64,000 nucleotides of DNA, from positions 6,310-70,309 of the forward strand of contig NZ_SOFP01000040.1 of assembly GCF_004402785.1 (NCBI RefSeq). Reading direction: 5' to 3'. The notes under the pieces are model-generated. The model did no database searches, was not told where the DNA came from, and saw only the letters and a program-made list of their open reading frames with translations. Origin of the DNA: Cryobacterium algoritolerans. GTDB taxonomy: Bacteria; Actinomycetota; Actinomycetes; Actinomycetales; Microbacteriaceae. Below are positions 30,061 through 38,714 of the stretch, piece after piece. The number at the start of each line of letters is the position of its first letter. Position 1 is the first letter of the stretch. The position numbers and the translations under genes are program-made.

Positions 30061-30618
30061 GTGAAATTCCGCGGAGGGTTGCGCACTCGGGCGCACGCTT
30101 TGCGACCCCACGGCAGGATTCTGCTGCAGTCCGGCCTCTCCGCTCTCGCCCTGATCGCGCCGTTGTCGGCCGTGCTGTTCTGGCTGACCATTCCCACGAA
30201 CTCGTGGCAGCCGGTGGCCCTGGGCGAACTCGTCGTCGTCACGTTCAGCCTGGTCGCGGCCGTCGCCTTCTACCGCACCGTCATCTGGGTGGACGCGGAA
30301 GGCATCTCCGAGCGCGGATTCCTCGGCCGCAACTCCGATTTCTCCAAGGATGAGATCGGCAGCATAGTTCTGCTCGACCTGTACCAGAGCGGCGCGCTCG
30401 ACACGCATCCGCAGCTCTTCGTCACCGGCACCGACGGCCGCCTGCTGATCCGGATGCGGGGCCAGTTCTACTCTCGCGGAGCGATGGAAACCGTGGTCGA
30501 CCTGCTCGACGCGCCTGTCGTGCGCGTGCCAGAGCCGATGACCCTGCAAGATCTGAACCGCGTGCGCCCCGAGCTGCTGTACTGGTTCGAACGCCGCATC
30601 ACCAACCACGCCGGCTGA
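30061..30618 (+). CDS. Membrane protein with PH-like cytoplasmic domain, unknown function
   Basis: The 185-residue protein has two membrane helices (about 22-42 and 52-75) followed by a domain that begins FYRTVIWVDAEGISERGFLGRNSDFSKDEI and continues with beta strands. The layout of a two-helix anchor and a bacterial PH-like domain is common in actinobacteria. I do not recognise a specific family. The GTG at 30061 has an AAGGGGGAA site eight bases upstream and a GATAAT -10 box at 30026-30031. Confidence 0.7.
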   Translation: MKFRGGLRTRAHALRPHGRILLQSGLSALALIAPLSAVLFWLTIPTNSWQPVALGELVVVTFSLVAAVAFYRTVIWVDAEGISERGFLGRNSDFSKDEIGSIVLLDLYQSGALDTHPQLFVTGTDGRLLIRMRGQFYSRGAMETVVDLLDAPVVRVPEPMTLQDLNRVRPELLYWFERRITNHAG

Positions 30619-30634
30619 GGGCGCCCGGCGCCGG

Positions 30635-32519
30635 TCAGCGGCGGCGAGTGCCGAAGATGCCGCTGACGACTCCGGTGAGGATCGACCTCGTGACGGATGA
30701 CCTGAGCACCTGCTCGAGCACGCTTTTCTGCGGGCGTGAACTGGTGCGGTTGCGGGCCCCGCCCTGCGTCTGCTTCATCAGGCGGTCGTACTCGGCCTGG
30801 GCCTTCTTCTCCCCCTTCGCCTGCTGCGCGGCGACGGCATCCTTCTGCTTCTCCAGGTCGGCTGCGGCCTTCGCCTGGTCGAGGGCGACCTGCTGGGCGA
30901 GCGCGACCGGTTGGCGGCCTCCAGCTTGGTCGCCAAGCATCTCACGCGCCGAGTCGCGGTCGATCGCGGCGCCGTAGACGGCGAGCAGCGGGGAGGCGGC
31001 GACGGTGGCGTCGATCTGCTCTGGCGGGGTGGGCGACATCGAGCCCTGCGGTGCGCGGAGGCGGGTCCAGGCGACGGGGCTCGGGGCTCGGGGCGCCCTT
31101 CTCGTTCATCACCGTGACAATGGCCTCACCGATGCCGAGCCCGGTGAGCACCTCCTCGAGGTCGTAACCCGAGTTCGGGTACGTGGAGACGGTTACCCGG
31201 AGGGCCTTGGCGTCATCGGGGGTGAACGCACGCAGCTGGTGCTGCACCCGGGAACCGAGTTGCGCGAGCACGTCGCTGGGCACGTCCTTCGGGGTCTGGG
31301 TGACGAAGAAGATGCCCATACCCTTGGAGCGGATCAGCCGCACGGTCTGGGTAATCGAGGCCAGGAAATCCTTCGACGCGTCCTTGCACAGGAGGTGCGC
31401 TTCGTCGAAGAAGAAGACGTGACTGGGCTTGTCCTGGTCGCCGACCTCCGGCAGGTCGTTAAACGGGTCGGCCAGCAGCCAGATCAGGAAGGTCGAGAAC
31501 AGGGCGGGCTTGTCGGCGACGCCGGGTACTTCGAGCAGGCTGATCATGCCCCGGCCGTCAGGCGTGGTGCGGAGGAACTCAGCGGTGTCGATCTCCGGTT
31601 CGCCGAAGAAGACGTCGGCGCCCTGGTCGGCGAAAACGATCAGTTCGCGCAGGATGACGCCCACGGTGGCCGGGGACAACCCGCCGAGGCCGGTGGGCTC
31701 GCCCTTGCCGGCATCGCTGATCGGGAAGCTGAGCACGGCCCGCGCGTCGGTCCGGTCGAGCAGAGGCAGGACGGCCTGGTCGGCGTGGTGGAAGACCAGG
31801 CCGAGGCTGGACTCCTGGGTGTCGTTGAGGCCGAGCACCTTACCCAGCAGCAGCGGGCCGAAGCCGGTGACCGTGGCGCGCACCGGGATACCACGGCCGA
31901 CCCCGCCGAGCGAGAAGTATTCGGTGGGTGACGCCACACCGGACCAGGCCTGACCAATGCCCGCGGTGCGGGCGAGCAGTTTCTCGTTCGGGGTGCCCAC
32001 GGTGGCGACGCCGGACAGATCGCCCTTGATGTCGGCCGCGAAAACGGACACTCCCGTGCGTGGAGAGCTGCTCGGCAAGCACCTGCAGGGTCTTGGCATT
32101 GCCTTTTCCGGTTGCGCCGGCGACGAGGCCGTGCCGGTTGGTCATCGCCGGCGCGATGCGCACGGGCACGTCTGGCTGGGGGTCGCCGTTGACCAGTGCC
32201 CCCATTTCGAGCGCGGGGCCGGCGAAGGCGTAGCCGGCGCGGATGGTGTCGACCGCAGCGGCGGTGAGCGGGCCGGTGGTCGGCGCGGCAGGCGGCTCAG
32301 GGGCTGCTGCCGGTGCGGGTGCCGGAGCAGCCGGCTCGGGGCTGCTGCCGGTGCGGCAGCTTGAGTGGCAGCCTGGGCCGCGCCCTGGGCGGCTTCCGCC
32401 CGCGCGATGGCCGCTTCGGCCTCGGCCTGGGCCGCTCAAGCGGCGGCGATCGCGGCCTCCGCCTGGGCCTGGGCCTTCAGCTCGGACACCGACTCCACGG
32501 GTTCACTCGGGGTCATCAT
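30635..32519 (-). pseudogene. HerA-like DUF853 ATPase gene, multiply disrupted
   Basis: Across three frames the stretch encodes a DUF853 helicase-like ATPase (HerA-type): an Ala-rich N-terminus, NRHGLVAGATG, VFAADIKGDLSGVATVG, FVTQTPKDVPSDVLAQLGSRVQHQLRAFTPDDAKALR and a C-terminal basic region ending GIFGTRRR. At least four lesions are visible. An in-frame TGA occurs at codon 28 (32436-32438). A frame change lies in the Ala/Pro-rich part near 32340. A one-base insertion in a G-run near 32052 shifts the frame between QLSTHG and SVFAADI. A 7-bp tandem duplication of CGGGGCT at 31075-31088 shifts it again after NEKGAPSP. The Walker A loop reads GATGKGNAKT, so the P-loop Lys-Thr is lost. The gene is very unlikely to be functional. 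Confidence 0.8.
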
Positions 32520-32590
32520 GGCCCGAATACTAGCGCCGGTTCGACCGGCGCGGGCAGGTCATTTCGGGCGGGCTCCGCCGGACCGGCCGG

Positions 32591-33394
32591 TCAGGGCTGC
32601 GGCTCTGGATGGGGCGCCGTCGCATCGGTCGCCGGCCGCACAAAGACGTAGTCGTTGGCGGCGTCGAGTTCGGGGCGGAGCCCCTGGTCCAGGGCATCCG
32701 TGAACAGCGCCCGGGATCGCTCGCGCAGCCGGGCGGCCGCGGCCGGGTCGTCGGCCCGCAGCCGCTCGAAGTCGACGTTCAGCGGCAGTCGCAGGCGCGC
32801 GTCCCAGGCCGGCCGCGGTGCGGCGGCGAGGGCTTCGCGCACCCGGTCGGACTCGAGCAGCCAGCGCACCTCGAAGCGGTCGCTCCGGTCGCTGCCGGTG
32901 ATGACGTCGTCGAGGCGGCCGTAGAAGTCGGGCAGGAACCGCACGACCTCCGCGCCGAGCTTGACCAGGTTGAAGTGCGCGTTGCGGCGGATCAGGGGGT
33001 CGAAGGTCCAACGCATCTCGACGATGTCGTGCTCGAGGCAGACCGCGCGCTGGAACAACTTGAGCGCATAGCCGACGCCGCCGCTGCGCCGCCACGGCAC
33101 CACGGCCGCCATGTGCGAGTGCAGATGGATGCCGTCGCTCCAGCCGAGGAAGCCCAGCGTCGCGCCGACCGCCTTGCCTGCCTCGCCGGCGACGAGCACG
33201 GTGTTCCCGGCGTAGTCGAGGGCGAGCAGCATCGAGCGGTCGGGGCTGCGGCCGGCACCCCAGGTGCGCTCGAACAGGCCGATCACCGGGGTCATGTCGC
33301 CGGGTTCCGCCATCCGCACGGACACCCCTGCGGCCAGGGCTGCGGCATCCGCCAGCCGGTAGGCCTCGGCGACGACTTCGGGCTCAACGCTCAT
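32591..33394 (-). CDS. GNAT-family acetyltransferase-like protein
   Basis: The 267-residue protein has the GNAT core: SVRMAEPGDMTPVIGLFERTW at the N-terminus, a central VLVAGEAGKAVGATLGFLGW strand, HSHMAAVVPWRRSGGVGYALKLFQRAVCLEHDIVEMRWTFDPLIRRNAHFNLVKLGA, which fits the Q/RxxGxG acetyl-CoA loop and following helix. This composition matches the COG3375-type predicted acetyltransferases. The substrate is unknown. I start at the ATG at 33394 (MSVEPEVVAEAYRLAD), six codons inside the longest frame. Confidence 0.72.
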   Translation of the reverse strand: MSVEPEVVAEAYRLADAAALAAGVSVRMAEPGDMTPVIGLFERTWGAGRSPDRSMLLALDYAGNTVLVAGEAGKAVGATLGFLGWSDGIHLHSHMAAVVPWRRSGGVGYALKLFQRAVCLEHDIVEMRWTFDPLIRRNAHFNLVKLGAEVVRFLPDFYGRLDDVITGSDRSDRFEVRWLLESDRVREALAAAPRPAWDARLRLPLNVDFERLRADDPAAAARLRERSRALFTDALDQGLRPELDAANDYVFVRPATDATAPHPEPQP

Positions 33395-33548
33395 GCAACG
33401 AGTAGACCACATCCCCCGCGCGTGGGTAACTCAGGAGATCCGCTGGACTGTGTTCGCAGGCGGCCCGGAACAGGGCATTCCGGCACGGATATCCTGAGTT
33501 GGCCACGGGGCGGGCCGGACACCGGGCAGACGGATGCCCCGGCCACGC

Positions 33549-34922
33549 CTAGTGGCCGCGGCCGGAGACGACGTCGGCGATGCTCGCGATCGGGGAGGTG
33601 GTCTGTCGCCGGGTCAACTCGGCGCGGTCGGCGAACGAGTAGGCCCGGTAGAGCGCGTGCACGGCGAGCCAGCGCAGCGGCTCCGGCTCCCAGTTGCGCA
33701 CGCGATGGTTCACCCAGGGCAGCCCGGTCAGTCCGGTGTCACGCTCGAGGATCAGATCGGTCAGGGTGCGCCCGGCCAGGTTCGTCGTGGCCACCCCGGT
33801 GCCCACGTAGCCGCCGGCCCAGGCTAGTCCCGTGACCGGGTCGAGCCCCACGGTCGCCGCCCAGTCCCGCGGCACGCCGAGCACGCCGGACCAGGCGTGG
33901 TCGATCGCCACGCCGGCCGTCGCCGGGAAGAACCGGGTCAGGATGCCTCGCAGCGCCTCGACCGTGCTCGCCGGGGTGTGCCCGTCGGAGTCGGTCTGCG
34001 AGCCGAAGCGGTAGGGCACTCCCCGGCCGCCGATCGCAATCCGGTCGTCTGCCGTGCGCTGCGCGTACATGTACGCGTGCGCCATGTCGCCGAGGGTCTC
34101 GCGGCCGTTCCAGCCGATGCTCTGCCAGACGGCCTCACTGAGCGGGGCCGTCGCGATCAGCGACGAGTTCATCGGCAGCCAGGCCCGGTGCAGGCCCTTG
34201 AGCCCCGCCGTGAATCCCTCCGTGGCGCGCACGACGAACTCCGCATCCACCGGCCCCCGGCCGGTGACCGCCCGGCGCGGAGTGATCTCGATCACCCGGG
34301 TGTTCTCGTAGATCTCCACGCCGAGCGCCTCGACCACACTGGCAAGCCCGGCCGCAAGCCTGGCCGGGTGGATGCGGGCGCAGTGCGGGTGCCACATCGC
34401 CCCGGTCGTGCCGGCCACGTCGATCCGGGCGCGCGCCGCCGCCGGGGAGAGGAGTTCGACATCCGTCATGTCCCACAGCTGCTCGGCCCGAGCGGATGCC
34501 TCCAACCGCTGTTGCTGCGGCTGATCGTAGGCCACCGTGAACTCGCCGCCCTTGACGATGTCGGCTTCGATACCCTCGGCGGCGGCGACCCGAATCACCT
34601 CGTCAACGGTGTCGTTCATGCTCGTCTGGAACCTGCCGGCGGCCTCACGCCCATGGCTGGCGACATACTGCTCACGACCGCCGGTGACCGAGTTGGTCAA
34701 CCAGCCGCCGTTTCGCCCCGAGGCGCCGTAGCCGGCGAAGCGCTGCTCGAGGATGACGACGCGCAGCGCCGGGGCGGCCTTCTTCAGGTAGTAGGCCGTC
34801 CACAGCCCGGTGTACCCGGCACCGACGATGCACACGTCGGCCGTGATCGGCCCGGGCAGCGGCGGGCGCGGGGCGCTGCGACCGATCTGGTTCCACCAGA
34901 AGGAGACGTCGCCGTTGATCAC
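33549..34922 (-). CDS. FAD-dependent oxidoreductase (DadA/PuuB-like)
   Basis: The 457-residue protein has the FAD-binding loop VCIVGAGYTGLWTAYYLKK, an ASGRNGGW segment typical of the DAO/gamma-glutamylputrescine oxidase group, and the C-terminal LAWAGGYVGTGVATTNLAGRTLTDLIL FAD-contact region. It likely oxidises an amine or D-/N-alkyl amino acid to the imine. The GTG start overlaps the stop of the saccharopine-dehydrogenase-family gene by four bases, so the two products probably act on the same pathway, for example amine or lysine-derived compounds. The exact substrate cannot be read from the sequence. Confidence 0.82.
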   Translation of the reverse strand: MINGDVSFWWNQIGRSAPRPPLPGPITADVCIVGAGYTGLWTAYYLKKAAPALRVVILEQRFAGYGASGRNGGWLTNSVTGGREQYVASHGREAAGRFQTSMNDTVDEVIRVAAAEGIEADIVKGGEFTVAYDQPQQQRLEASARAEQLWDMTDVELLSPAAARARIDVAGTTGAMWHPHCARIHPARLAAGLASVVEALGVEIYENTRVIEITPRRAVTGRGPVDAEFVVRATEGFTAGLKGLHRAWLPMNSSLIATAPLSEAVWQSIGWNGRETLGDMAHAYMYAQRTADDRIAIGGRGVPYRFGSQTDSDGHTPASTVEALRGILTRFFPATAGVAIDHAWSGVLGVPRDWAATVGLDPVTGLAWAGGYVGTGVATTNLAGRTLTDLILERDTGLTGLPWVNHRVRNWEPEPLRWLAVHALYRAYSFADRAELTRRQTTSPIASIADVVSGRGH

Positions 34923-36202
34923 GCGCGCGCGGCCAGCCGGTCTTCCATCCCCCACGCCTCGCCGTAACCACCCTCCTCGATCGGCGCACTCATCAGGTCG
35001 AGGAACGGTTTGGCGTCGAAGGCCTCCGGGCCGAGCACGCCGATGCCGCCCCAGGTGCCGGCCGCCAGCAGTTCCAGCGCGATCACCGGGTTCAACGCGG
35101 TCTGCCAGACCACGCATTGGGCGTCGTACTCCCGCATCGTCCACTCGTTGTCGCTCACGTGATACAGATAGACCTCGCGCCGCCGGCCGCCTGGCCCGGT
35201 GCCGGTGACCCACACCCCGGCGCAGGTCTTGCCGGTCATCCGCGGGCCGATCGTGGCCGGGTCGGGCAGGCTGGCGGCGACGACGTCGCGCGGGGCGACC
35301 ATCGCCGGCCCGGCCGCGCTGCGCACGCGCACCGGTTCGACGCTGTCCAGGCCGAGCAGGTGCAGTGTCTTGAGCACGCCGATGAATTCCTCGCCGAGGC
35401 CGTACTTGAACGTGACCCGCTTCGCGTCGAGCCAGCGCGGCATCAGCAGCACTTCCTCGTGTTCGACATTGACGCACTCGACCGGTCCGATGCCCTCGGG
35501 GAAATCGAACATCTCCGGTTCGCTGAACGGTTCGGTAGTGAACCAGCCGCGGTCCTTCTCGAAGATCACCGGCGGGTTCAGGCACTCCTCGATCGTGGTC
35601 CAAATGCTGAAGGAGGGCGCGAAGATCTCGTTGCCTGCCTCGTCACGCACCACCAGGTTGGCGCCGTCGCGGGTGCCGAGTTCGTCGATCTCGCGGAACA
35701 GGTGGTCGGAGGCGTAGCGGGCGAAGACATCCGAGAGCCCGGGCTCCACGCCCATCCCGACGAGGGCGAGCCGCCCCGCGGTCTCCCAGTCCGCTGCGAG
35801 CGCGAACTGGTCGTCGCCGAGTTTGACACCGGTTTCGGAGTACGGATTCGTCGGGTGCGGCTCGGACAGGCTCACGGCCATGTCGAGGTAGTCGCAACCG
35901 GCGGCGAGCGCCCCGGTGAAAATGGTCGGCACGAACTTGGGTTCGACCGCGTTCATCACGTGGGTGGCGCGGTGTTCGCTGGCCACGGCCGCGACCCGAT
36001 CCGGGTCGCCGGCATCGATCTGTGCCGCCGTGAACCGACTCGCGACCTCGGGCCCGTGCTTGGCCGCGACGGCGACGACGGTGCGTTCCGCCCGGGCAAG
36101 GTCGTAGTCGCAGACGATGACGTGCTCGAAAAACGTGCGGCGGGCGATGATCTTCGCGAACGCGTCGCCGACGCCGCCCGCCCCGACAAGGAGGATTCTC
36201 AT
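34919..36202 (-). CDS. Saccharopine dehydrogenase family protein (LYS9-like)
   Basis: The 427-residue protein has an N-terminal NAD(P) loop RILLVGAGGVGDAFAKII, a family block HVMNAVEPKFVPTIFTGALAAGCDYLDMA and GMGVEPGLSDVFARYA, followed by the C-terminal catalytic part. This matches the bacterial saccharopine dehydrogenase-like group. Members with this layout include carboxynorspermidine dehydrogenase-like and lysine-related enzymes. It is coupled with an FAD oxidoreductase, so a joint role in amine/amino acid turnover is inferred. It heads the two-gene unit. Confidence 0.8.
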   Translation of the reverse strand: MRILLVGAGGVGDAFAKIIARRTFFEHVIVCDYDLARAERTVVAVAAKHGPEVASRFTAAQIDAGDPDRVAAVASEHRATHVMNAVEPKFVPTIFTGALAAGCDYLDMAVSLSEPHPTNPYSETGVKLGDDQFALAADWETAGRLALVGMGVEPGLSDVFARYASDHLFREIDELGTRDGANLVVRDEAGNEIFAPSFSIWTTIEECLNPPVIFEKDRGWFTTEPFSEPEMFDFPEGIGPVECVNVEHEEVLLMPRWLDAKRVTFKYGLGEEFIGVLKTLHLLGLDSVEPVRVRSAAGPAMVAPRDVVAASLPDPATIGPRMTGKTCAGVWVTGTGPGGRRREVYLYHVSDNEWTMREYDAQCVVWQTALNPVIALELLAAGTWGGIGVLGPEAFDAKPFLDLMSAPIEEGGYGEAWGMEDRLAARA

Positions 36203-36250
36203 GGCACGACGCTACCCTGCGGCATCCGCCCCTGTCTGCCCCGTCTTCGG

Positions 36251-36334
36251 TCGAATTCGACGGAGATTGTGGGCGAAAACGTTGTTTTGGGGGTGTTTCA
36301 GGCGTCTTTTCCGGCAATTCTCCGTCGAATTCGA
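36251..36334. repeat. 16-bp inverted repeat, spaced 52 bp
   Basis: TCGAATTCGACGGAGA (36251-36266) is the exact reverse complement of TCTCCGTCGAATTCGA (36319-36334). Each arm contains the 10-bp palindrome TCGAATTCGA. The right arm overlaps the last codons of the PAP2 gene and the left arm lies in the 95-bp gap before the saccharopine-dehydrogenase-family gene. It could be a terminator with a long loop, or a protein-binding pair. Confidence 0.75.
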
Positions 36335-37020
36335 CGGGGTGACGGATGCCGCGCCGCGAGCTGCCGTTCGCCGTCGAGTTTCGCGGCGACCGGCGCCCAG
36401 AGCAGCACGGCCACCCCCACTCCGAGGAGCAGTCCACCGATGGTGTCGGTGAGCCAGTGCGCGCCCAGGTAGGTGCGGCTGACCATCATCACCCCGGTGT
36501 AGAACGCTCCGGCCGGCCAGACCCAGACCCGCGGGAAGAGGATGGCCAGGCAGACGGCCATCGTGGCCGCGTTGGCAACATGGCCGGACGGAAACGAGCC
36601 GAAGTCGCTGGTCACCAGCATGTCCTCCGGTCTGGCCCGCCCGAACAGGTTCTTCAACAGCTGGACGAGGCCGCTGCTCACGACCGTCGCGGCGAGGAAA
36701 TACCCGGCCGCCCATTTTCGTCGAAGCAGGAGGAAGGTGCCGAGGATGAGCACGGGGATGACGATCACGCCTGCGATACCGGCGCCGAGGAAGTTCATCG
36801 CGAGCGACAAGTACTCCCAGACGGGTGCGCGGTGCTCGATGATCTCGTCCATCCACGCGGCGTCGATCCGCAACGGGCGGCCGTTGTCCCGGTACACGAT
36901 GAGTGCTCCGAGCCCGAACGCCAGCGCGACCGCGGCCAGCGCGCTCACGAGCGGCCAGCGCCGGGCGATACGGCGTGCCGCGGGGGCGGCGGCGGTCTCC
37001 GGGGATCTCTCGCTGGTCAT
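36298..37020 (-). CDS. PAP2-family phosphatase, membrane-bound
   Basis: The 240-residue protein has about five membrane helices and the three PAP2 motifs: KNLFGRARP, FPSGH and SRTYLGAHWLTD. Lipid phosphatases of this family dephosphorylate undecaprenyl diphosphate or phosphatidic acid/glycerol phosphate at the outer membrane face; which one cannot be told. The basic C-terminal tail ends inside an inverted repeat. It stands alone in this direction, 79 bp before the MFS gene's end. Confidence 0.9.
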   Translation of the reverse strand: MTSERSPETAAAPAARRIARRWPLVSALAAVALAFGLGALIVYRDNGRPLRIDAAWMDEIIEHRAPVWEYLSLAMNFLGAGIAGVIVIPVLILGTFLLLRRKWAAGYFLAATVVSSGLVQLLKNLFGRARPEDMLVTSDFGSFPSGHVANAATMAVCLAILFPRVWVWPAGAFYTGVMMVSRTYLGAHWLTDTIGGLLLGVGVAVLLWAPVAAKLDGERQLAARHPSPRRIRRRIAGKDA

Positions 37021-37099
37021 CCGTCAATGCTAGATCGTGACGCAGGTCGTACGGCTCGTCCCACACCCGAACTCCCCGTCCGCGCGCCCGAGGTCAGCC

Positions 37100-38377
37100 T
37101 CAGTGTTCGAGGGCGGGCACGGAGCGGGGCCGCACGACGGTCCAGAGCACCACGATCGCGACCAGAGCAGTGGTTCCCATCACCGCGCCCATCGGGATGG
37201 CATTGCCCACGCCGAGCACGCCGACGATCGGCGAGATCAGGCCGGCGACGCCGAAGTTCGCGGCGCCGAGCAGGGACGCGGCGGTTCCTGCCTCGTGCCC
37301 GTGCGCGCTGAGGGCGATCACCTGCACGCTCGGCAGGGTGAACCCGCAGGCCGCGATGAAAAACCAGAGTGGCACCAGGGTGCCCCACAGCCCGGCGCCG
37401 GCCAGGTCGAGCAGCACGATGGCCGCCGAGGTGATCACCAGCACCACGGTGGACACCGCCACGATCCACTGCGGGCCGACGTTGAACCGGTGCATCAGCC
37501 GGGAACTCAACTGCACCCCGGTGACAATACCGAGCGAGTTGACGGCGAAGAGGATGCCGTACTGCTGCGCGCTGAAGCCGTAGACCTCCTGGAACAGGAA
37601 CGACGAGGCCGAGAGGTAGGAGAACAGTCCGGTGAACGTCATCGCGCCGATGATCGCGACACCGACGAAGATGCGGTCGCTGAGCACGGCCCGGTAGCGC
37701 TGGGCGAGGGTGTTGTGCCCGATGGTGTGCCGTTCGGCAGCGGGCAGGGTCTCAACGATCCAGAATGCGACCGCGAGGATGACGACGGCGCCGTAGGCGG
37801 CGAGCACCCAGAAGATCCCGCGCCAGCTCATCACAAGTAGCAGCTGGGAACCGATGACCGGGGCGAGCACTGGCGCGAGGCCGCTGATCAGGGCGAGGCG
37901 GGACAGCATCCGCACCAGCGGCTTGCCGCCGAACAGGTCGCGCACCATGGCGAGGGCGACGACTGCGCCGGCCGCCGCACCGAATCCTTGAAGCAGGCGG
38001 AACACGCCCAGCCAGACGATGTCCTGGGAGAGCGCCGCGCCGACGCTGGCGAGGATGTGGAACCCGGTGGCGAGCATAAGCGGCAGCCGGCGGCCGACGT
38101 TATCGCTCCACGGGCCGACGATGAGCTGGCCGAAGCCGAAGCCGATCATCGTGCCGGTGAGGGTGAGCTGGATGGCCGCGGCCGAGACGCCGAGTTCGTT
38201 CTGCAGGGTCGGGAAGGCCGGAAGGTACAGGTCGATGGTGAACGGGCCGAGCGCGGTGAGCGCGCCGAGGACGAGGACGTAGACGAGGCGCTGGCGCCGG
38301 GTGAGGGCGTCCCCGGGGTGCGGGGCGGTCGACCGGAGCTGGGCCTGGGTGATCACAGGGATGACGGCGGTAGTCAC
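37100..38377 (-). CDS. Bcr/CflA-type MFS multidrug efflux transporter
   Basis: The 425-residue protein has twelve predicted membrane helices, the motif FTIDLYLPAFPTLQNELGVSAAAIQLTLTGTMIGFGFGQLIVGPWSDNVGRR typical of the Bcr/CflA subgroup (bicyclomycin/chloramphenicol export) and a second-half SLGIVTGVQLSSRLMHRF. The transported compound is unknown. A GTG at 38377 is preceded by GAGGAAC. It appears to be a single-gene unit. Confidence 0.9.
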   Translation of the reverse strand: MTTAVIPVITQAQLRSTAPHPGDALTRRQRLVYVLVLGALTALGPFTIDLYLPAFPTLQNELGVSAAAIQLTLTGTMIGFGFGQLIVGPWSDNVGRRLPLMLATGFHILASVGAALSQDIVWLGVFRLLQGFGAAAGAVVALAMVRDLFGGKPLVRMLSRLALISGLAPVLAPVIGSQLLLVMSWRGIFWVLAAYGAVVILAVAFWIVETLPAAERHTIGHNTLAQRYRAVLSDRIFVGVAIIGAMTFTGLFSYLSASSFLFQEVYGFSAQQYGILFAVNSLGIVTGVQLSSRLMHRFNVGPQWIVAVSTVVLVITSAAIVLLDLAGAGLWGTLVPLWFFIAACGFTLPSVQVIALSAHGHEAGTAASLLGAANFGVAGLISPIVGVLGVGNAIPMGAVMGTTALVAIVVLWTVVRPRSVPALEH

Positions 38378-38714
38378 GTGGTGGAGTTCCTCGGTGTCGT
38401 TGGGGAGTGTCTGGTGGGGCGCCGGCCGGGCGAGGCTGACAGGGGCTGGAGACGGCGTTCGGGCACCGAGTCACGGGCGACGCTGCCGGCAGCGGATGAC
38501 GGGGCCGCCGTGTGGGACAAGCGAGCCCGGGCCGTTCCTATTCCCTCTGCCGGGATCCGCGCCGAAGATTGCGCGAATCAGCCCGATCGCGCACAGTACC
38601 CGGCAGGCTGGACAGCCTCGGCCGGGACGCGTCAGGCGGTCGGGGCGCCGCGAACCGGGTGCAGAGCTGAACACCCGGCGAACCAAGACTTCACACCCCC
38701 GGCCGGGCCGCCAC
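38378..38714. other. Intergenic stretch, nothing coding recognised
   Basis: These 337 bp separate the end of the glycerate kinase gene from the start of the MFS gene, both on the minus strand. They must carry the MFS promoter. I see no convincing reading frame, no repeat family member and no strong hairpin; short GC-rich inverted pieces are within chance for this base composition. Confidence 0.5.
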
